From: Sphingomonas aurantiaca | Lineage (GTDB): Bacteria > Pseudomonadota > Alphaproteobacteria > Sphingomonadales > Sphingomonadaceae | Direction: 5' to 3' | Assembly (NCBI RefSeq): GCF_003050705.1 | Contig: NZ_QAOG01000004.1 | Location: 124,001 to 188,000 of the forward strand | DNA length: 64,000 nucleotides | Part shown: in pieces, positions 30,787 through 41,154 of the stretch | Position numbering within the stretch: position 1 is the first letter of the stretch | Layout of the letters: each line of letters opens with the position of its first letter | Notes under the pieces: generated by a model | The model's database searches: none | What the model was told of the DNA's origin: nothing | Seen by the model: only the letters and a program-made list of their open reading frames with translations | Made by a program: the position numbers and the translations under genes

Positions 30787-32391
30787 TTATTTCCCCGGGT
30801 TTTGATCCCGCACTGCGAAATCGGGATAGCGGTCGAGGATCGCGCTGGCGACGCCGTTGGTCCAACCAAAGCCGTCCTGCACCGGATACTCGCCCCCGCC
30901 GCCGGGCGTGCGCTGCTCGATATTGTACTTCTCAAGCATTTTGCCGGTCTCCGCATAGGCCGCGCCTACCGTCCCGATCCAGCGGCGCGCAATGTCCTTG
31001 GCAAGTGCCGGTTCGCCATTGGCGTCGAGCCCGGCGATCGCGATCCATTGCAGCGGCGCCCAGCCATTGGGCTCATCCCATTGCTGCCCGGTCTTGAGCG
31101 TCGTGGTGCGCAACCCGCCCTCTGCGACCAGCGATCGGCGCACCGTCGCCGCGACCGACTTGGCCTGCGGGGGCGACGCGAGCCCGACGAACAGCGGGTG
31201 CAGCATCGCAGCGTTGACGCTCGCGGTCGGCTTGCCGGTCGACAGGTCCCAGTCCGCATAGCGCGCGGTCGCCGCCTGCCAGAGATAGCGGTCGATCGCG
31301 GTTCGGCGCTGTGTCGCGCGCGCTGTGAACGCAGTGGCGCACGCCCCGTCGCCTGCAGTGCGGCAGCGCGCGGCGATCGCGCGCTCCATCGCGAACATCA
31401 GGCTGTTGAGATCGACGGGGACGATGTCGGTGGTGTGGATCGTCGTCAGCGACTGCGGATCGCGCAGCCAGCGCGAGCTGAAATCCCACCCGCTTTCCGC
31501 GCCGGCGCGTAGATCGCGCTGCGTCGCCGCGGCGGGGCGGGGGGCGGCCTTGGCGGCGGTCGCGACGTCCTCGGCATAGGATTCGTCGCGCGGCGTATCG
31601 CGGTCGTCATAATAGCGGTTGAGCACGCTGCCGTCGGGCATCCGCACGACGCGCAGGCATGCCCGCCTGCCGGCTGCACAGGTTTCGCCCTTCATCCAGA
31701 AGGCGTGTTCGGTGCGCAAAGCCGCCAGCCGCCGCTTCGCGATTGCGGGGTCGGTGTTGGTCGAAAGATCGAGCATCAGCGCGTAATAAGGCGGCTGCGA
31801 GCGGCTGAGATAATAGGTCCGCGTGCCGTTCGGAATATGCCCATACCGCTCGATCAGGCTCGTGAAATCGTCGAGCATCGATTCCACCAGCGGTTGCTGG
31901 CCATCGACCTTCAGCCCCAGCATCGTGAAATAGCTGTCCCAGTAATAGATTTCGCGAAAGCGCCCGCCGGGCACGACATAGCGGGCAGGAAGCGGCAGCG
32001 CGGAGCTGCCCGCAACGGGTATGACCGGCTCGCGTACCAGTTGCGGCCAGAGCGCGCGGACATGCGTCCGGAGATCGCCCGAGCCGCGATCATTCTCGCC
32101 CGGCACGACGAAATTGGCGAGCACGAACGCCTTCAAGGCGGGGCCGTAAGGCTTGGTCCGCGCATAGGCTGCCATGATCGTGTCGGCGGAACGCTTGGGC
32201 ACGGCATCGACGAACGTCTTGCCGTCCGCGAACACGTGCTGCTGTTGCACTGCGCGGAACAGCGCGCCGTACACGTCCGCGGGTGACCGCGCGGTTGCAG
32301 CCTCCGCCGCAACCTTCGGTGGGGGTACCGTCTGCGCCGGGGCCATCGCCGCGACCGAGGTGAGGGCAGCAAAACGGCAAAGAGTCTTCAT
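30787..32391 (-). CDS. treA: Trehalase (GH37), secreted
   Basis: The 534-residue enzyme has a signal peptide (LCRFAALTSVAAMAPAQ). It also has both trehalase signatures, PGGRFREIYYWDSYF near residue 150 and QWDEPNGWAPLQ near residue 440. GH37 trehalase hydrolyses trehalose to two glucoses. Export suggests a periplasmic enzyme that uses external trehalose, as with TreA. The ATG at 32391 is preceded by a GTG that is less likely to be used. The upstream hypothetical gene ends 10 bases away and may share its mRNA. Confidence 0.95.
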   Translation of the reverse strand: MKTLCRFAALTSVAAMAPAQTVPPPKVAAEAATARSPADVYGALFRAVQQQHVFADGKTFVDAVPKRSADTIMAAYARTKPYGPALKAFVLANFVVPGENDRGSGDLRTHVRALWPQLVREPVIPVAGSSALPLPARYVVPGGRFREIYYWDSYFTMLGLKVDGQQPLVESMLDDFTSLIERYGHIPNGTRTYYLSRSQPPYYALMLDLSTNTDPAIAKRRLAALRTEHAFWMKGETCAAGRRACLRVVRMPDGSVLNRYYDDRDTPRDESYAEDVATAAKAAPRPAAATQRDLRAGAESGWDFSSRWLRDPQSLTTIHTTDIVPVDLNSLMFAMERAIAARCRTAGDGACATAFTARATQRRTAIDRYLWQAATARYADWDLSTGKPTASVNAAMLHPLFVGLASPPQAKSVAATVRRSLVAEGGLRTTTLKTGQQWDEPNGWAPLQWIAIAGLDANGEPALAKDIARRWIGTVGAAYAETGKMLEKYNIEQRTPGGGGEYPVQDGFGWTNGVASAILDRYPDFAVRDQNPGK

Positions 32392-32401
32392 CACGTCGCA
32401 A

Positions 32402-32779
32402 TCATCCCGGTAGAGCGAACGATCCCGCCAATGCAGCGCGAACGATCGGCAAGGCGCATATCAGTAGTCGACCGCGGCGCCGAACCGGATCGACCGACGC
32501 TGGCCGTGGTGGCGTGATGAGATCCGGATCGGGCCGGTACGCTAGCACGAACGCGATCACCGTTTCGGCCGGCATCTCGCACGGGCGCAGCACCGGCCCG
32601 TCCGCCAGCCGATAGAGGTTGAAGCTCACCCGTCCGGTCCCGCCAAGCTGCTCTCCCCATAGCCAGCATCGCCGGCGATCCGCCGCCATGTCCAGCGTCA
32701 CGCCCCAGCGATGGCCCGCATATCGGCCTTCGCTATAGCCGATCGGCAGCTGGTCGAGCGCGGCGAGAAACTGGTCCAC
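32402..32779 (-). CDS. Hypothetical protein upstream of trehalase
   Basis: The 125-residue protein starts with GTG (MDQFLAALDQLPIGYSEG). It has no signal peptide. A central segment RRCWLWGEQLGGTGRVSFNLYRL looks like two beta strands, followed by VLRPCEMPAETVIAFVLAY. The last third is Pro/Arg-rich and less structured. No family was recognised. It is between the SDR gene (18 bases upstream) and trehalase (10 bases downstream) on the same strand, so a three-gene transcript is likely. Confidence 0.6.
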   Translation of the reverse strand: MDQFLAALDQLPIGYSEGRYAGHRWGVTLDMAADRRRCWLWGEQLGGTGRVSFNLYRLADGPVLRPCEMPAETVIAFVLAYRPDPDLITPPRPASVDPVRRRGRLLICALPIVRAALAGSFALPG

Positions 32780-32797
32780 GGCGCCGTGCCTCCAGTC

Positions 32798-33574
<777 letters not shown>

Positions 33575-33676
33575 GGCGAACTCCTGCTGCATGCGCGCGC
33601 GTCATGCGCGCGCAACTTGGCAACCAAATCCCCGAACATGACGAAAGTGTCCGCGCGTGCCGCGCCAGCGCAGGGT

Positions 33677-35242
33677 TTAGGCCGGTGTGAGTTCGACCAT
33701 CACCACGTCATGATCGCGCATCGGCAGGTCCAGCGTCGCCGTCCCGTCGGCATGGACACGCACCGTGCTGGTCATCAGCGGATCCTGCGTCGTCGTCTGC
33801 AGCCGTGCGAGCTGTGCCTTGGTCAGTACTGTCGGACGGCCCATCTCGAGATACGCGGTATAGGCGTCGTTCTGGCGAAAGCCCGTGCGGCGTATCGTCA
33901 CGCGGTACGACCCGGGCTTCAGGCCGCCGACCTTCATATCGATCGGCGCCGCGCGCGCGGGAACGCGGACCTTGGAGAAGAACGGGCGATTGCTCACCGG
34001 CTGGTCGGGCAAAACGTCGCGCCACGCGAGCAGCTGGATCGTCCGCCCCTTGATCGCCGCGATGCTCTGGTCGTCGCCGGTCGGCAGCTCGCGGTCGCCC
34101 AGTTCGGCGAGATATTTATACGCGAACCAGGTCGCCTTGCGCACGCCCTGCGGCGTCATCAGCCCGAAGCCGCCCTCGAACGGTTTGGTCTGCGGGCCGG
34201 GTTCCTCGAACAAATCGCTGAACGTCCAGTAGCTCATGCCCTGCGCGATGCCTTCGGTCCGCCTCAGCTTGCCCAGGATATACGCCGCGCCGAGATAATC
34301 GTCGTGGATCGGATCGCGGGGATTGTAGCTGGTGCTCCACTCGGTGAAGAACAGCGGCAGCCCGGGCCGACCGGCGGCATCGATCTGCGCGCGCACCGCA
34401 CGCACGTCCTTCACCACCGCATCGGGATCGCGTGACAGCTTGTTGTCGCCTTCGCCCTTCTCGTCGAGAAAACCGCCCTCGACGCCGTAGGTGTGCGTGC
34501 TGACGAAATCGACCGGCAACGCCTGCGCCTTCGCATAGGCCAGGAATTCGGGGACCCAGGCTGCCCCCGCGGTCGAGGGGCCGCCGACGCGCAACGCGGG
34601 GTCGATCGCCTTGATCGTGCGCACGGTGCGCCCGTAATAGTCGAAATAGGCGGCCTGATCGCCATCCTGCCAGAAGCCGGCGAGATTGGGTTCGTTCCAG
34701 AATTCGAAATACCAGCTGCGAACTTCCTTCGCGCCGTAGCGGTCGACAAGGTGCCGTGTGAACGCGTCGACCAGCGCGGTCCATTTTTCGGGCTGCGGAT
34801 GCGACGTATTGCCCTTCCAATAGAAGATCGTCTGGTCGGACGTCTTCATCGCATCGGGCGTGAAGCCGAGCTCGATGAACGGCTTGAGGCCCAGCGAAAG
34901 CAGGCGATCGTACAGGGTGTCGATCTTGCGCCAGTCATAGACGGGCGCGCCGTTCACCTCGCGGTACACGCCCAGCTGGTCGGCGAACACGTTGTGGAAG
35001 CGGATATAGCGAAAGCGGAGTTCCTTCTGGACGGTGGCGAGTTGCGCCAGGCTGTCCTCGCGCTGCAGCGTGCCGGGGAAATCGGCACCGACCGACAGTT
35101 CCGCCATCCGGTCGCGCGGCGTTGTCCGGGCCGACGCGTCGATCGCAATCGTCCGCGCATCGGCCGCCCAAACCGGGACGGTCACAATTGCGCTCAACGC
35201 TAGTGCTGCGGCATATCCGCATTTTGGTATCGACACCGTCAT
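33677..35242 (-). CDS. GH39 beta-xylosidase-type glycosidase, secreted
   Basis: The 521-residue enzyme has a signal peptide (ALALSAIVTVPVWAAD). The GH39 barrel has the acid/base Glu184 in EFWNEPNL and the nucleophile Glu301 in FFTEWSTSY. GH39 members are beta-xylosidases or alpha-iduronidase-like; a xylosidase is favoured by the xylan genes further on. A beta-sandwich follows the barrel (KVGGLKPGSYRVTI). It faces the SMP-30 gene, and a LacI-type operator lies in the divergent gap. That suggests it responds to the same sugar signal as the glucuronoxylan locus. Confidence 0.9.
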   Translation of the reverse strand: MTVSIPKCGYAAALALSAIVTVPVWAADARTIAIDASARTTPRDRMAELSVGADFPGTLQREDSLAQLATVQKELRFRYIRFHNVFADQLGVYREVNGAPVYDWRKIDTLYDRLLSLGLKPFIELGFTPDAMKTSDQTIFYWKGNTSHPQPEKWTALVDAFTRHLVDRYGAKEVRSWYFEFWNEPNLAGFWQDGDQAAYFDYYGRTVRTIKAIDPALRVGGPSTAGAAWVPEFLAYAKAQALPVDFVSTHTYGVEGGFLDEKGEGDNKLSRDPDAVVKDVRAVRAQIDAAGRPGLPLFFTEWSTSYNPRDPIHDDYLGAAYILGKLRRTEGIAQGMSYWTFSDLFEEPGPQTKPFEGGFGLMTPQGVRKATWFAYKYLAELGDRELPTGDDQSIAAIKGRTIQLLAWRDVLPDQPVSNRPFFSKVRVPARAAPIDMKVGGLKPGSYRVTIRRTGFRQNDAYTAYLEMGRPTVLTKAQLARLQTTTQDPLMTSTVRVHADGTATLDLPMRDHDVVMVELTPA

Positions 35243-35270
35243 CCTCCCGCTCTTATCCATGTCTCTTGAG

Positions 35271-35284
35271 CGATAGCGCTACCA
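35271..35284. promoter_or_regulatory. LacI-type operator between GH39 and SMP-30 genes
   Basis: CGATAGCGCTACCA matches the LacI-family pseudo-palindrome TGGTAGCGCTACCA at 12 of 14 positions. It is close to the xyl-box TGGTAGCGCTAACA described for xylan regulators in Xanthomonas. It lies 28 bases before the GH39 start on the minus strand and 24 bases before the SMP-30 start on the plus strand, so one bound regulator could repress both. Confidence 0.55.
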
Positions 35285-35308
35285 AGTGCAACGCGGAGGA
35301 TGTCGGCA

Positions 35309-36373
35309 ATGTCGTGGGGACCAGCAGGACGGGACCATCGTATGCCCGCGCCACCGCGTCGTTTGGCGGTCGACCGGCGCAGCGTCCTGATCGGCGGGCT
35401 GGCGATGCTCGGCACCGAAGGACCGGGACTGGCGGCGGCGGCTCCGGCGGTCGTGCCGCGGATCACGCGGATGTCGCCGCCGCTCGATCGGATCATCGCG
35501 CCCGATGCGGTGATCGAGACGATAGCCACCGGGATCCGCTGGGCGGAGGGACCCGTGTGGGTGGAGGCAGGGGGGTATCTGCTCTTCTCCGATCCGCCCG
35601 CCAATATCGTCCGGCAGTGGCGCAGCGGCGGGCCTGCGACGCCGTTCCTCGATCCCTCGGGAGCCTCTGGATCCGATCCGACCCGCGTCCGCGAGCCCGG
35701 CGCCAACGGCCTCGCGCTCGACCGCGAGGGCGGGCTGCTGATCGCCAACAGCGGCGGCCGCTCGATCGACCGCGTGGATCTCGTCACGCGCCGCCGCACC
35801 GTGCTGGTCGACCGGTACCGCGGCCGGCGGTTCAACAGTCCCAACGATCTGCACGTCGCGCGGAGCGGCGCGATCTACTTCACCGATCCGCCGTACGGGC
35901 TGGTCGGCGGCGATGCGTCGCCGGACAAGGAGATGGCGTATAATGGCGTCTATCGCTGGACCCCGGGCGGCGGCGTCGACCTGCTCGACGACAGCCTCAC
36001 CCGCCCCAACGGGATCGCGTTGTCGCCCGACGAAACCCGGCTCTACGTGTCGGTCTCGGACGAAGCAGCACCGCGGATCATGGTCTATGATCTGGAGTCC
36101 CGCACGCCCGACCTGTGGCTCGATCTCAAACCGATGCACGCGCGCGGCGGCGCTGGCCTGCCCGACGGCATGAAGGTCGCGCGCGACGGCACGATGGTCT
36201 GCTCGGTGCCGGGCGGAATGATGATCCTGACGCCCGAAGCCGAACCGCTTGGGCTGATTTCCACCGGAGCGCCGATCGCCAACTGCGCGTTCGGCGAGCA
36301 GGGGCGCGTGCTGTACCTGACCGCGAACGACCGTGTTCTCCGCCTGCCGTTGCGCGCCGGCTGGCAGGGCTGA
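35309..36373 (+). CDS. Tat-exported SMP-30/gluconolactonase-family lactonase
   Basis: The 354-residue protein has a twin-arginine signal (VDRRSVLIGGLAML). A six-bladed propeller of the SMP-30/LRE family follows, with GIRWAEGPVWVE as the metal-binding start, FNSPNDLHVARSGAIYFTDPPYG and DSLTRPNGIALSPDET. Family enzymes hydrolyse aldonolactones to aldonic acids with a bound divalent metal. Export places it in the periplasm. The ATG at 35309 was preferred because GGAGG lies about 9 bases before it; the ATG at 35300 would abut that site. It fits the nearby Gfo/Idh dehydrogenase and gluconate uptake genes. Confidence 0.85.
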   Translation: MSWGPAGRDHRMPAPPRRLAVDRRSVLIGGLAMLGTEGPGLAAAAPAVVPRITRMSPPLDRIIAPDAVIETIATGIRWAEGPVWVEAGGYLLFSDPPANIVRQWRSGGPATPFLDPSGASGSDPTRVREPGANGLALDREGGLLIANSGGRSIDRVDLVTRRRTVLVDRYRGRRFNSPNDLHVARSGAIYFTDPPYGLVGGDASPDKEMAYNGVYRWTPGGGVDLLDDSLTRPNGIALSPDETRLYVSVSDEAAPRIMVYDLESRTPDLWLDLKPMHARGGAGLPDGMKVARDGTMVCSVPGGMMILTPEAEPLGLISTGAPIANCAFGEQGRVLYLTANDRVLRLPLRAGWQG

Positions 36374-36375
36374 GT

Positions 36376-36849
36376 TCAGCGGCGAACCGGCAGCTTGGTG
36401 CCCAGCAGCACCAGGCGACCACCCGTGATGCCGAACCAGTGCGGCACCCCCGCCGGGATCAGCATGACGTCGCCGGGTTTGAGCGTCCGGGTCGTTCCGC
36501 CGATGATATGGTCGCCCTCGGTCAGGTCCGGCTTGACGGGTTTTGCAGCCTCGAGCGTTCCGCCAGAGATCAACGTCCCCGCACCGGCGATGACGATCGC
36601 ATATTCGGCCTGATCGGGATGCACGGCCGGGCGCCCCGGCGTCTTCCAATATTCGAGCGCGGCGACCGTCTCGCCGTCGCGCACCAACGGCTGCCACGCA
36701 AAGCCTTGTCCCGGTTTCATCGCCTTCGCCATCGCCGCAACCTGCGCCGTGACGTCGACACCCGACGCGAACGCGGTCGGATCCGTCGTCTGCGCGATCG
36801 CGGCGGTCGAACCGAACGCCAGCAGCGTCACAAGCATCCGCGCGATCAT
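36376..36849 (-). CDS. Secreted cupin-domain protein
   Basis: The 157-residue product has a signal peptide (MLVTLLAFGSTAAIAQ) and a cupin barrel with HPDQAEYAIVIAGAGTLISGG and LKPGDVMLIPAGVPHWF. Several cupin metal ligands (His, Glu, His) are present. It is likely a periplasmic sugar- or acid-binding cupin or isomerase-like protein; no specific function can be given. Its ATG overlaps the stop of the Gfo/Idh gene (ATGA), so the two are co-translated. The stop faces the SMP-30 gene end at a 2-base gap. Confidence 0.8.
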   Translation of the reverse strand: MIARMLVTLLAFGSTAAIAQTTDPTAFASGVDVTAQVAAMAKAMKPGQGFAWQPLVRDGETVAALEYWKTPGRPAVHPDQAEYAIVIAGAGTLISGGTLEAAKPVKPDLTEGDHIIGGTTRTLKPGDVMLIPAGVPHWFGITGGRLVLLGTKLPVRR

Positions 36850-37961
36850 GCGCGGCCGTCCAGACGAATGGTCCGTCCCTCACGAGCGGATCGATAGATC
36901 GCCTCGACGATCCGCATGTCGCGCAGACCCTCTTCGCCGGACACGATCGGCTCGCGTCCGCTGCTCACGCACGTGGCGAGATGGTCGAGCTGGCCCGCGA
37001 ACTGAGTCTTGCCGGGGCCACCGGGCGGCAGGACAGCGCGCTCGCGGCCGTCCTTGCCGACCCACATCTGGTTGCCGTCATAGCGCGTTGCCGGTTCCAG
37101 TTCGATCCGGCCGGCGTCGCCCATCAACAGGATGCGGTTCTGGTTGGCGCTGTACATCGACTGGCACCCAGCCATCGCGCCCGAGGGGAATTCCAGCGTC
37201 CAGTCGAGCATGTCCTCGACCTCCGTAAAGCGCGGATCCCTGCGGTCGGTGGATTCGCGCGCGGTCACCGCGATCGGCTCCTCGCCGATCATGTAGCGTG
37301 CGGCCTGAAGGCTATAGATGCCCATGTCCATCAGCGATCCGCCGCCGGACAGTGCCCGCTTCAACCGCCATTTCGCCGGGTCGCGCTGCACGAAGCCGTG
37401 CTCGGACCGGACGTAGCGGATCTTGCCCGCGGCACCCGTACGCGCCAGCCGCATCGCCTCCAGATTATAGGCCTCGAAATGGCAGCGATAGCCGATCATC
37501 AGCTTGCGGTTGGCGGCCTTGCACGCCGCGATCATCGCCTCGCATTCCGCGACCGAGACCGCCATCGGCTTTTCGCACAGCACATGCTTGCCGGCCTTGG
37601 CCGCGCGGATCGTGTACGCGGCATGCAACGCGTTCGGCAGGCAGACATAGACGATGTCGACGTCGGGATTGTCGCGGATCGAATCGAACGTTTCGTAGGA
37701 ATAGATTCCGCTAGCCGGCAGGCCGTGCGCCGCCGCGACGCGCCGCGCCTTGACGGGGTCACCGCTGACGACCGCCGCCAGCCGGCTGTGCGTGCAATTG
37801 GCGAATTGCGGGATGATGACGTCGAGCCCGTACGACCCGAGCCCGACGATCGCATAGCCGAGCTTGCGATCGGGCCGGGTCGCGCCGAACGCCGCCGCGC
37901 TGCCGGCACCGATCGCGAGGGCTGCGGCAGAGAGAATGAGGTCGCGTCGTGCAATGGTCAT
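36846..37961 (-). CDS. Tat-exported Gfo/Idh/MocA-family oxidoreductase
   Basis: The 371-residue protein begins MTIARRDLILSAAALAIGAG, a twin-arginine signal. It has the Rossmann motif AIVGLGSYG, then HVLCEKPMA with the catalytic Lys-Pro, and GYRCHFEAYN. This is close in design to the periplasmic glucose-fructose oxidoreductase of Zymomonas, a sphingomonad relative, which carries tightly bound NADP and oxidises glucose to gluconolactone. The specific sugar here is not known. A cupin gene is overlapped downstream. The SMP-30 lactonase nearby would open its product. Confidence 0.85.
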   Translation of the reverse strand: MTIARRDLILSAAALAIGAGSAAAFGATRPDRKLGYAIVGLGSYGLDVIIPQFANCTHSRLAAVVSGDPVKARRVAAAHGLPASGIYSYETFDSIRDNPDVDIVYVCLPNALHAAYTIRAAKAGKHVLCEKPMAVSVAECEAMIAACKAANRKLMIGYRCHFEAYNLEAMRLARTGAAGKIRYVRSEHGFVQRDPAKWRLKRALSGGGSLMDMGIYSLQAARYMIGEEPIAVTARESTDRRDPRFTEVEDMLDWTLEFPSGAMAGCQSMYSANQNRILLMGDAGRIELEPATRYDGNQMWVGKDGRERAVLPPGGPGKTQFAGQLDHLATCVSSGREPIVSGEEGLRDMRIVEAIYRSAREGRTIRLDGRA

Positions 37962-37999
37962 GGAGCTTGGCCCGGCATGAGAGTGGCAGAAATCCGGTG

Positions 38000-40984
38000 T
38001 CAGAACCGTGCGCGCACGCCGATCCGATAGAACCGACCCAGTGTATCGTAGAGTGCAGGGTTTACGTCGAGCCCCGTATTGGTCTGCGGCGAAGGTTCGG
38101 GATCGTGATCGAACAGGTTGTCGACCTTGAAGAACATGCTGACCTGCTTGGTAACGTTCAACGCACCGCCGACATCGAAGTAGAACGCGCCCTTCATCCT
38201 GTTGTAATCGATCGTCGGATTGTTGGCGGTCGATACCGGGCAGTTGCCGGGCTTGCACACCACATATTGATGACCGATCACGCCATCGCTGAACCAGCGC
38301 TGTTGCAGCGTGATGCTGAACCGGTCGTTGTCATAGCTTTCGGTCGCAAGCCATTTCCAGTCGGGGATCGCGCCGGAATTCGCGCCCGCCGTATCCACCG
38401 GAATCGTGCCGGGCAGGCCGGGATCGGTCACGAACTTGATGACGTGGGTGGCAAGGGCCCGGACCGAGAAGGTGCCGTCCATCCCCAGCGGCTGGCGCCA
38501 CTGGTAGCTGCCCTCGATGTCGAAGCCCTTGGTCTTGATCGATGCCAGGTTGAAGGACTGCACGTTGACGAAGTTCGGTCCGGCCGCGTTCTGCAGATTG
38601 AACGCGCTGCAGGTGTCCGTATTGCCCTGAAAGCACAGGTTGACGATCTGCGCCGCCGACAGGCTGGAGACGACGTCGTTCACCTTGATGTCGTAATAGT
38701 CGAACGACAGGCTGAGCCCCGGCAACCATTTCGGCCGCGACAACACGATGCCCGCCTCGGTGCTGCGCGCGATCTCGGGACGCAGCGCCGAATTGCCGAT
38801 GGTGTTCTGGATGATCAGCACCTGCGTATTGCGGAAAGGATCGGTGAAGTTGGGGACCGTCGTCGTGGTCGGTGCCGCAAACAGTTCCGACAGGTTCGGC
38901 GCCCGCACGTCACGCGACGTCACCGCGCGCAGGCGGAACCCGTCGAGCGGCGTCTCCCATGTCCCGCCAACCTTCCAGGCGTAGACGACACCCGAGGTCG
39001 AATAGCGCGTGGCGCGTCCGGCCCCGTTGATGTTCGCGCGCCCCAGCGTTTCCGAATTGAGGATCGGAAGGTTGAGCTCGAGGAAGCTCTCGAGCACGGT
39101 GTATCGGCCCGTCCCGTTCTTGTAATTGCCGGCGTACCAGTTGCTGCCGACGGTCGAGTTCAGGTTCGGATCGCTCGGATACAGCGCCGAATTCGGGCTG
39201 AGGGCCGAGACGCCCGCGCCGTAGGGATCGGCGTTCACGCGGTAGAATTCGCGGCGCCATTCGATGCCGGCTGCCAGCGCGACGGGGCCTGCCCATAGCG
39301 TGATCGGTTCACCCGAGATGCTCCCGGCGGCGGCATCCTGCGTCTGCTTGGTATGCTGGAATGGACCGGCTTCCGGCGTGATATACGCCAGCGCACCCGC
39401 AGACGGCGTAGCGCCGCCGAAAATGTTGATCGGTTGACAGCCGGCGGCACGTGCGACCGCATCGGCGCAGACGATCTGACCGTTGATACGCGTGGCATTG
39501 ATCGCCTGGTTGTAACGGCCGGTCAGGCTGACGTTATCGACGTTGATGTCGGTGATGTTGGTGCCGTGCTCGTACGATGCGTCATAGGTCCAGCTGGTCC
39601 CGATCAGATCGGCCTTGCCCTTCAGGCCCCCGACGAAGCGATATTGGCGGCGGTCGGTGTTGACCTGGATGTTGGGCAGGATCGCGTTGCTCAGCCCGTA
39701 CGAGAACGTGGTGATGCCGTTGGCGGCACAGGCGGCCGAGATCGAGGCGGGCAGATAGGGGTTCGCGCACTGGATCGTCAGTCCGGTCTTGGAGGCGCCG
39801 GGGTTGGGCTGATTGTGCGTCTTCACCTGCGCGACGTTGGCGGTCATGTAGACCTCCATATCGGGCGCGACGTCATAGCTGATGCGGGTATAGCCGTTGA
39901 GGCGCTGGATCGCGGATTGCAGCGATGTGCCAGAGCCGACATGCCCCGACTGGTCGCCGCCGACGCAGAAACCGACATAACATCCCGTGACCGTCCCCGC
40001 CGCGTTCTTCGCGGGAACGCCGTTGGACCCGTATTGGAACGCGAACGGCTGGCCGTTGGCGTCGAACGCCGTTCCTTGCAGCGGCCCCGCGCTGATCAGG
40101 CCGTATTTGGTGTATTGATAGGCCTGGCCGTGGTCGCGGTACAGGAACTGGGGCGAACCATTGTTGCGGATGCCCGTGTCGACCAGGGTCGTCGCCCGGT
40201 ACCAGTCCCGGCTGCCGGCAAGGTCTTCGCCGAAATTGCCGGGTCCGACACCTTGTTCCTTGGCATATTCGCCGCTCAGGATGACGTGCAGCTTGTCGTT
40301 CGCGAAGCTCTTGCCGACCGCGGCCTGCACCAACACCTGGCCATCGTCGCCATAGGTGGTCACGCCCGTCTGGACGTTCGCCTTGAACCCGGTGAACTTC
40401 GTGTCGGTGATGAAGTTGATCACGCCGCCGACCGCGTCCGATCCATAGGATGCGGACGCGCCGCCCGTGACAATGTCGACCCGCTTGATGAGGAGTTGGG
40501 GGAACTGGCTGATGTCGGGAACGCCCGTCACATTGGCGCCGACGACGCGCTGGCCGTCGAGCAGGGTCAGCGTCCGGATCGTGCCGAGACCCCGCAGCGA
40601 GAACGAGCTCAGCCCTTGCGCACCGCTCGACGTGCTGAACGTCCCCGTGCTGGCGCCGGTCGAGCCCTGGAGCGACGGCAACTGCGCCACCGTCGTGAAG
40701 ATGTTGGGTTGCGCGTTCTTGAGGATCTGTTCCTCGCCGATCACTGTCGTCGGCGTCGGCGCGTTGAAGCCGCTCGACGTGATGCGCGTACCGGTGACGA
40801 CGATGTCGCTGACGGAGGCGGGCGCCGGCGTGCCCGCGGCCTGATCGCTGACCGGGGCAGGGGGCGGGGTAGCGGTTTGGGCCGAGACTGGCGCGCAGGC
40901 TAGGACCGCCGCGAGCGCAATAAGGCTGATAGCGATACCATCCATCCGTCCGAAAATCCGCGGGTCGCGTATGGCCATCGTCAT
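38000..40984 (-). CDS. TonB-dependent receptor (second)
   Basis: The 994-residue protein has a signal peptide (ISLIALAAVLACAPVSAQ), a TonB box near SDIVVTGTRI, and a plug with TTVAQLPSLQG and LSSFSLRGLGTIRTLTLLDG. The barrel ends in Phe (RIGVRARF). The plug motif YGSDAVGGVINFIT is typical. It is of the same broad class as the receptor at 23337-26333 but distant from it. Given the Gfo/Idh, lactonase and xylan genes, it probably takes up plant-derived sugars or oligosaccharides. The ATG at 40984 is preceded by a purine-rich GGGGGATGGACGG; an ATG two codons later is possible. Confidence 0.9.
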   Translation of the reverse strand: MTMAIRDPRIFGRMDGIAISLIALAAVLACAPVSAQTATPPPAPVSDQAAGTPAPASVSDIVVTGTRITSSGFNAPTPTTVIGEEQILKNAQPNIFTTVAQLPSLQGSTGASTGTFSTSSGAQGLSSFSLRGLGTIRTLTLLDGQRVVGANVTGVPDISQFPQLLIKRVDIVTGGASASYGSDAVGGVINFITDTKFTGFKANVQTGVTTYGDDGQVLVQAAVGKSFANDKLHVILSGEYAKEQGVGPGNFGEDLAGSRDWYRATTLVDTGIRNNGSPQFLYRDHGQAYQYTKYGLISAGPLQGTAFDANGQPFAFQYGSNGVPAKNAAGTVTGCYVGFCVGGDQSGHVGSGTSLQSAIQRLNGYTRISYDVAPDMEVYMTANVAQVKTHNQPNPGASKTGLTIQCANPYLPASISAACAANGITTFSYGLSNAILPNIQVNTDRRQYRFVGGLKGKADLIGTSWTYDASYEHGTNITDINVDNVSLTGRYNQAINATRINGQIVCADAVARAAGCQPINIFGGATPSAGALAYITPEAGPFQHTKQTQDAAAGSISGEPITLWAGPVALAAGIEWRREFYRVNADPYGAGVSALSPNSALYPSDPNLNSTVGSNWYAGNYKNGTGRYTVLESFLELNLPILNSETLGRANINGAGRATRYSTSGVVYAWKVGGTWETPLDGFRLRAVTSRDVRAPNLSELFAAPTTTTVPNFTDPFRNTQVLIIQNTIGNSALRPEIARSTEAGIVLSRPKWLPGLSLSFDYYDIKVNDVVSSLSAAQIVNLCFQGNTDTCSAFNLQNAAGPNFVNVQSFNLASIKTKGFDIEGSYQWRQPLGMDGTFSVRALATHVIKFVTDPGLPGTIPVDTAGANSGAIPDWKWLATESYDNDRFSITLQQRWFSDGVIGHQYVVCKPGNCPVSTANNPTIDYNRMKGAFYFDVGGALNVTKQVSMFFKVDNLFDHDPEPSPQTNTGLDVNPALYDTLGRFYRIGVRARF

Positions 40985-41081
40985 CCGTCCATCCCCCATG
41001 CGCATGGTACGAGCCGGTTCTCCGGCCTTGTCCGTCCATCGTGTCGGCAGCGGTCTACGGCATTGCAGCCCGCGCGGCATC

Positions 41082-41097
41082 TACGACCAAGGTCGCA
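41082..41097. promoter_or_regulatory. Operator-like motif, left copy
   Basis: TACGACCAAGGTCGCA contains the palindrome CGACC-AA-GGTCG. An inverted partner lies at 41155-41170. Together they sit between the divergent TonB receptor and gluconokinase genes. The symmetry and pairing suggest a regulator-binding site. Confidence 0.45.
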
Positions 41098-41154
41098 CTT
41101 CGCCCCGTATCGCCGCGTGCGGCCGTCCTCTGCGGTCGCGCGGGCTAGGACGAC

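Noticed and set aside
37949..40903. Long plus-strand frames (449 and 516 residues) opposite the second TonB receptor
   Set aside because: They are antisense to a well-supported receptor gene, rich in Arg, Asp and Val as expected for GC-rich antisense frames, and match no family.
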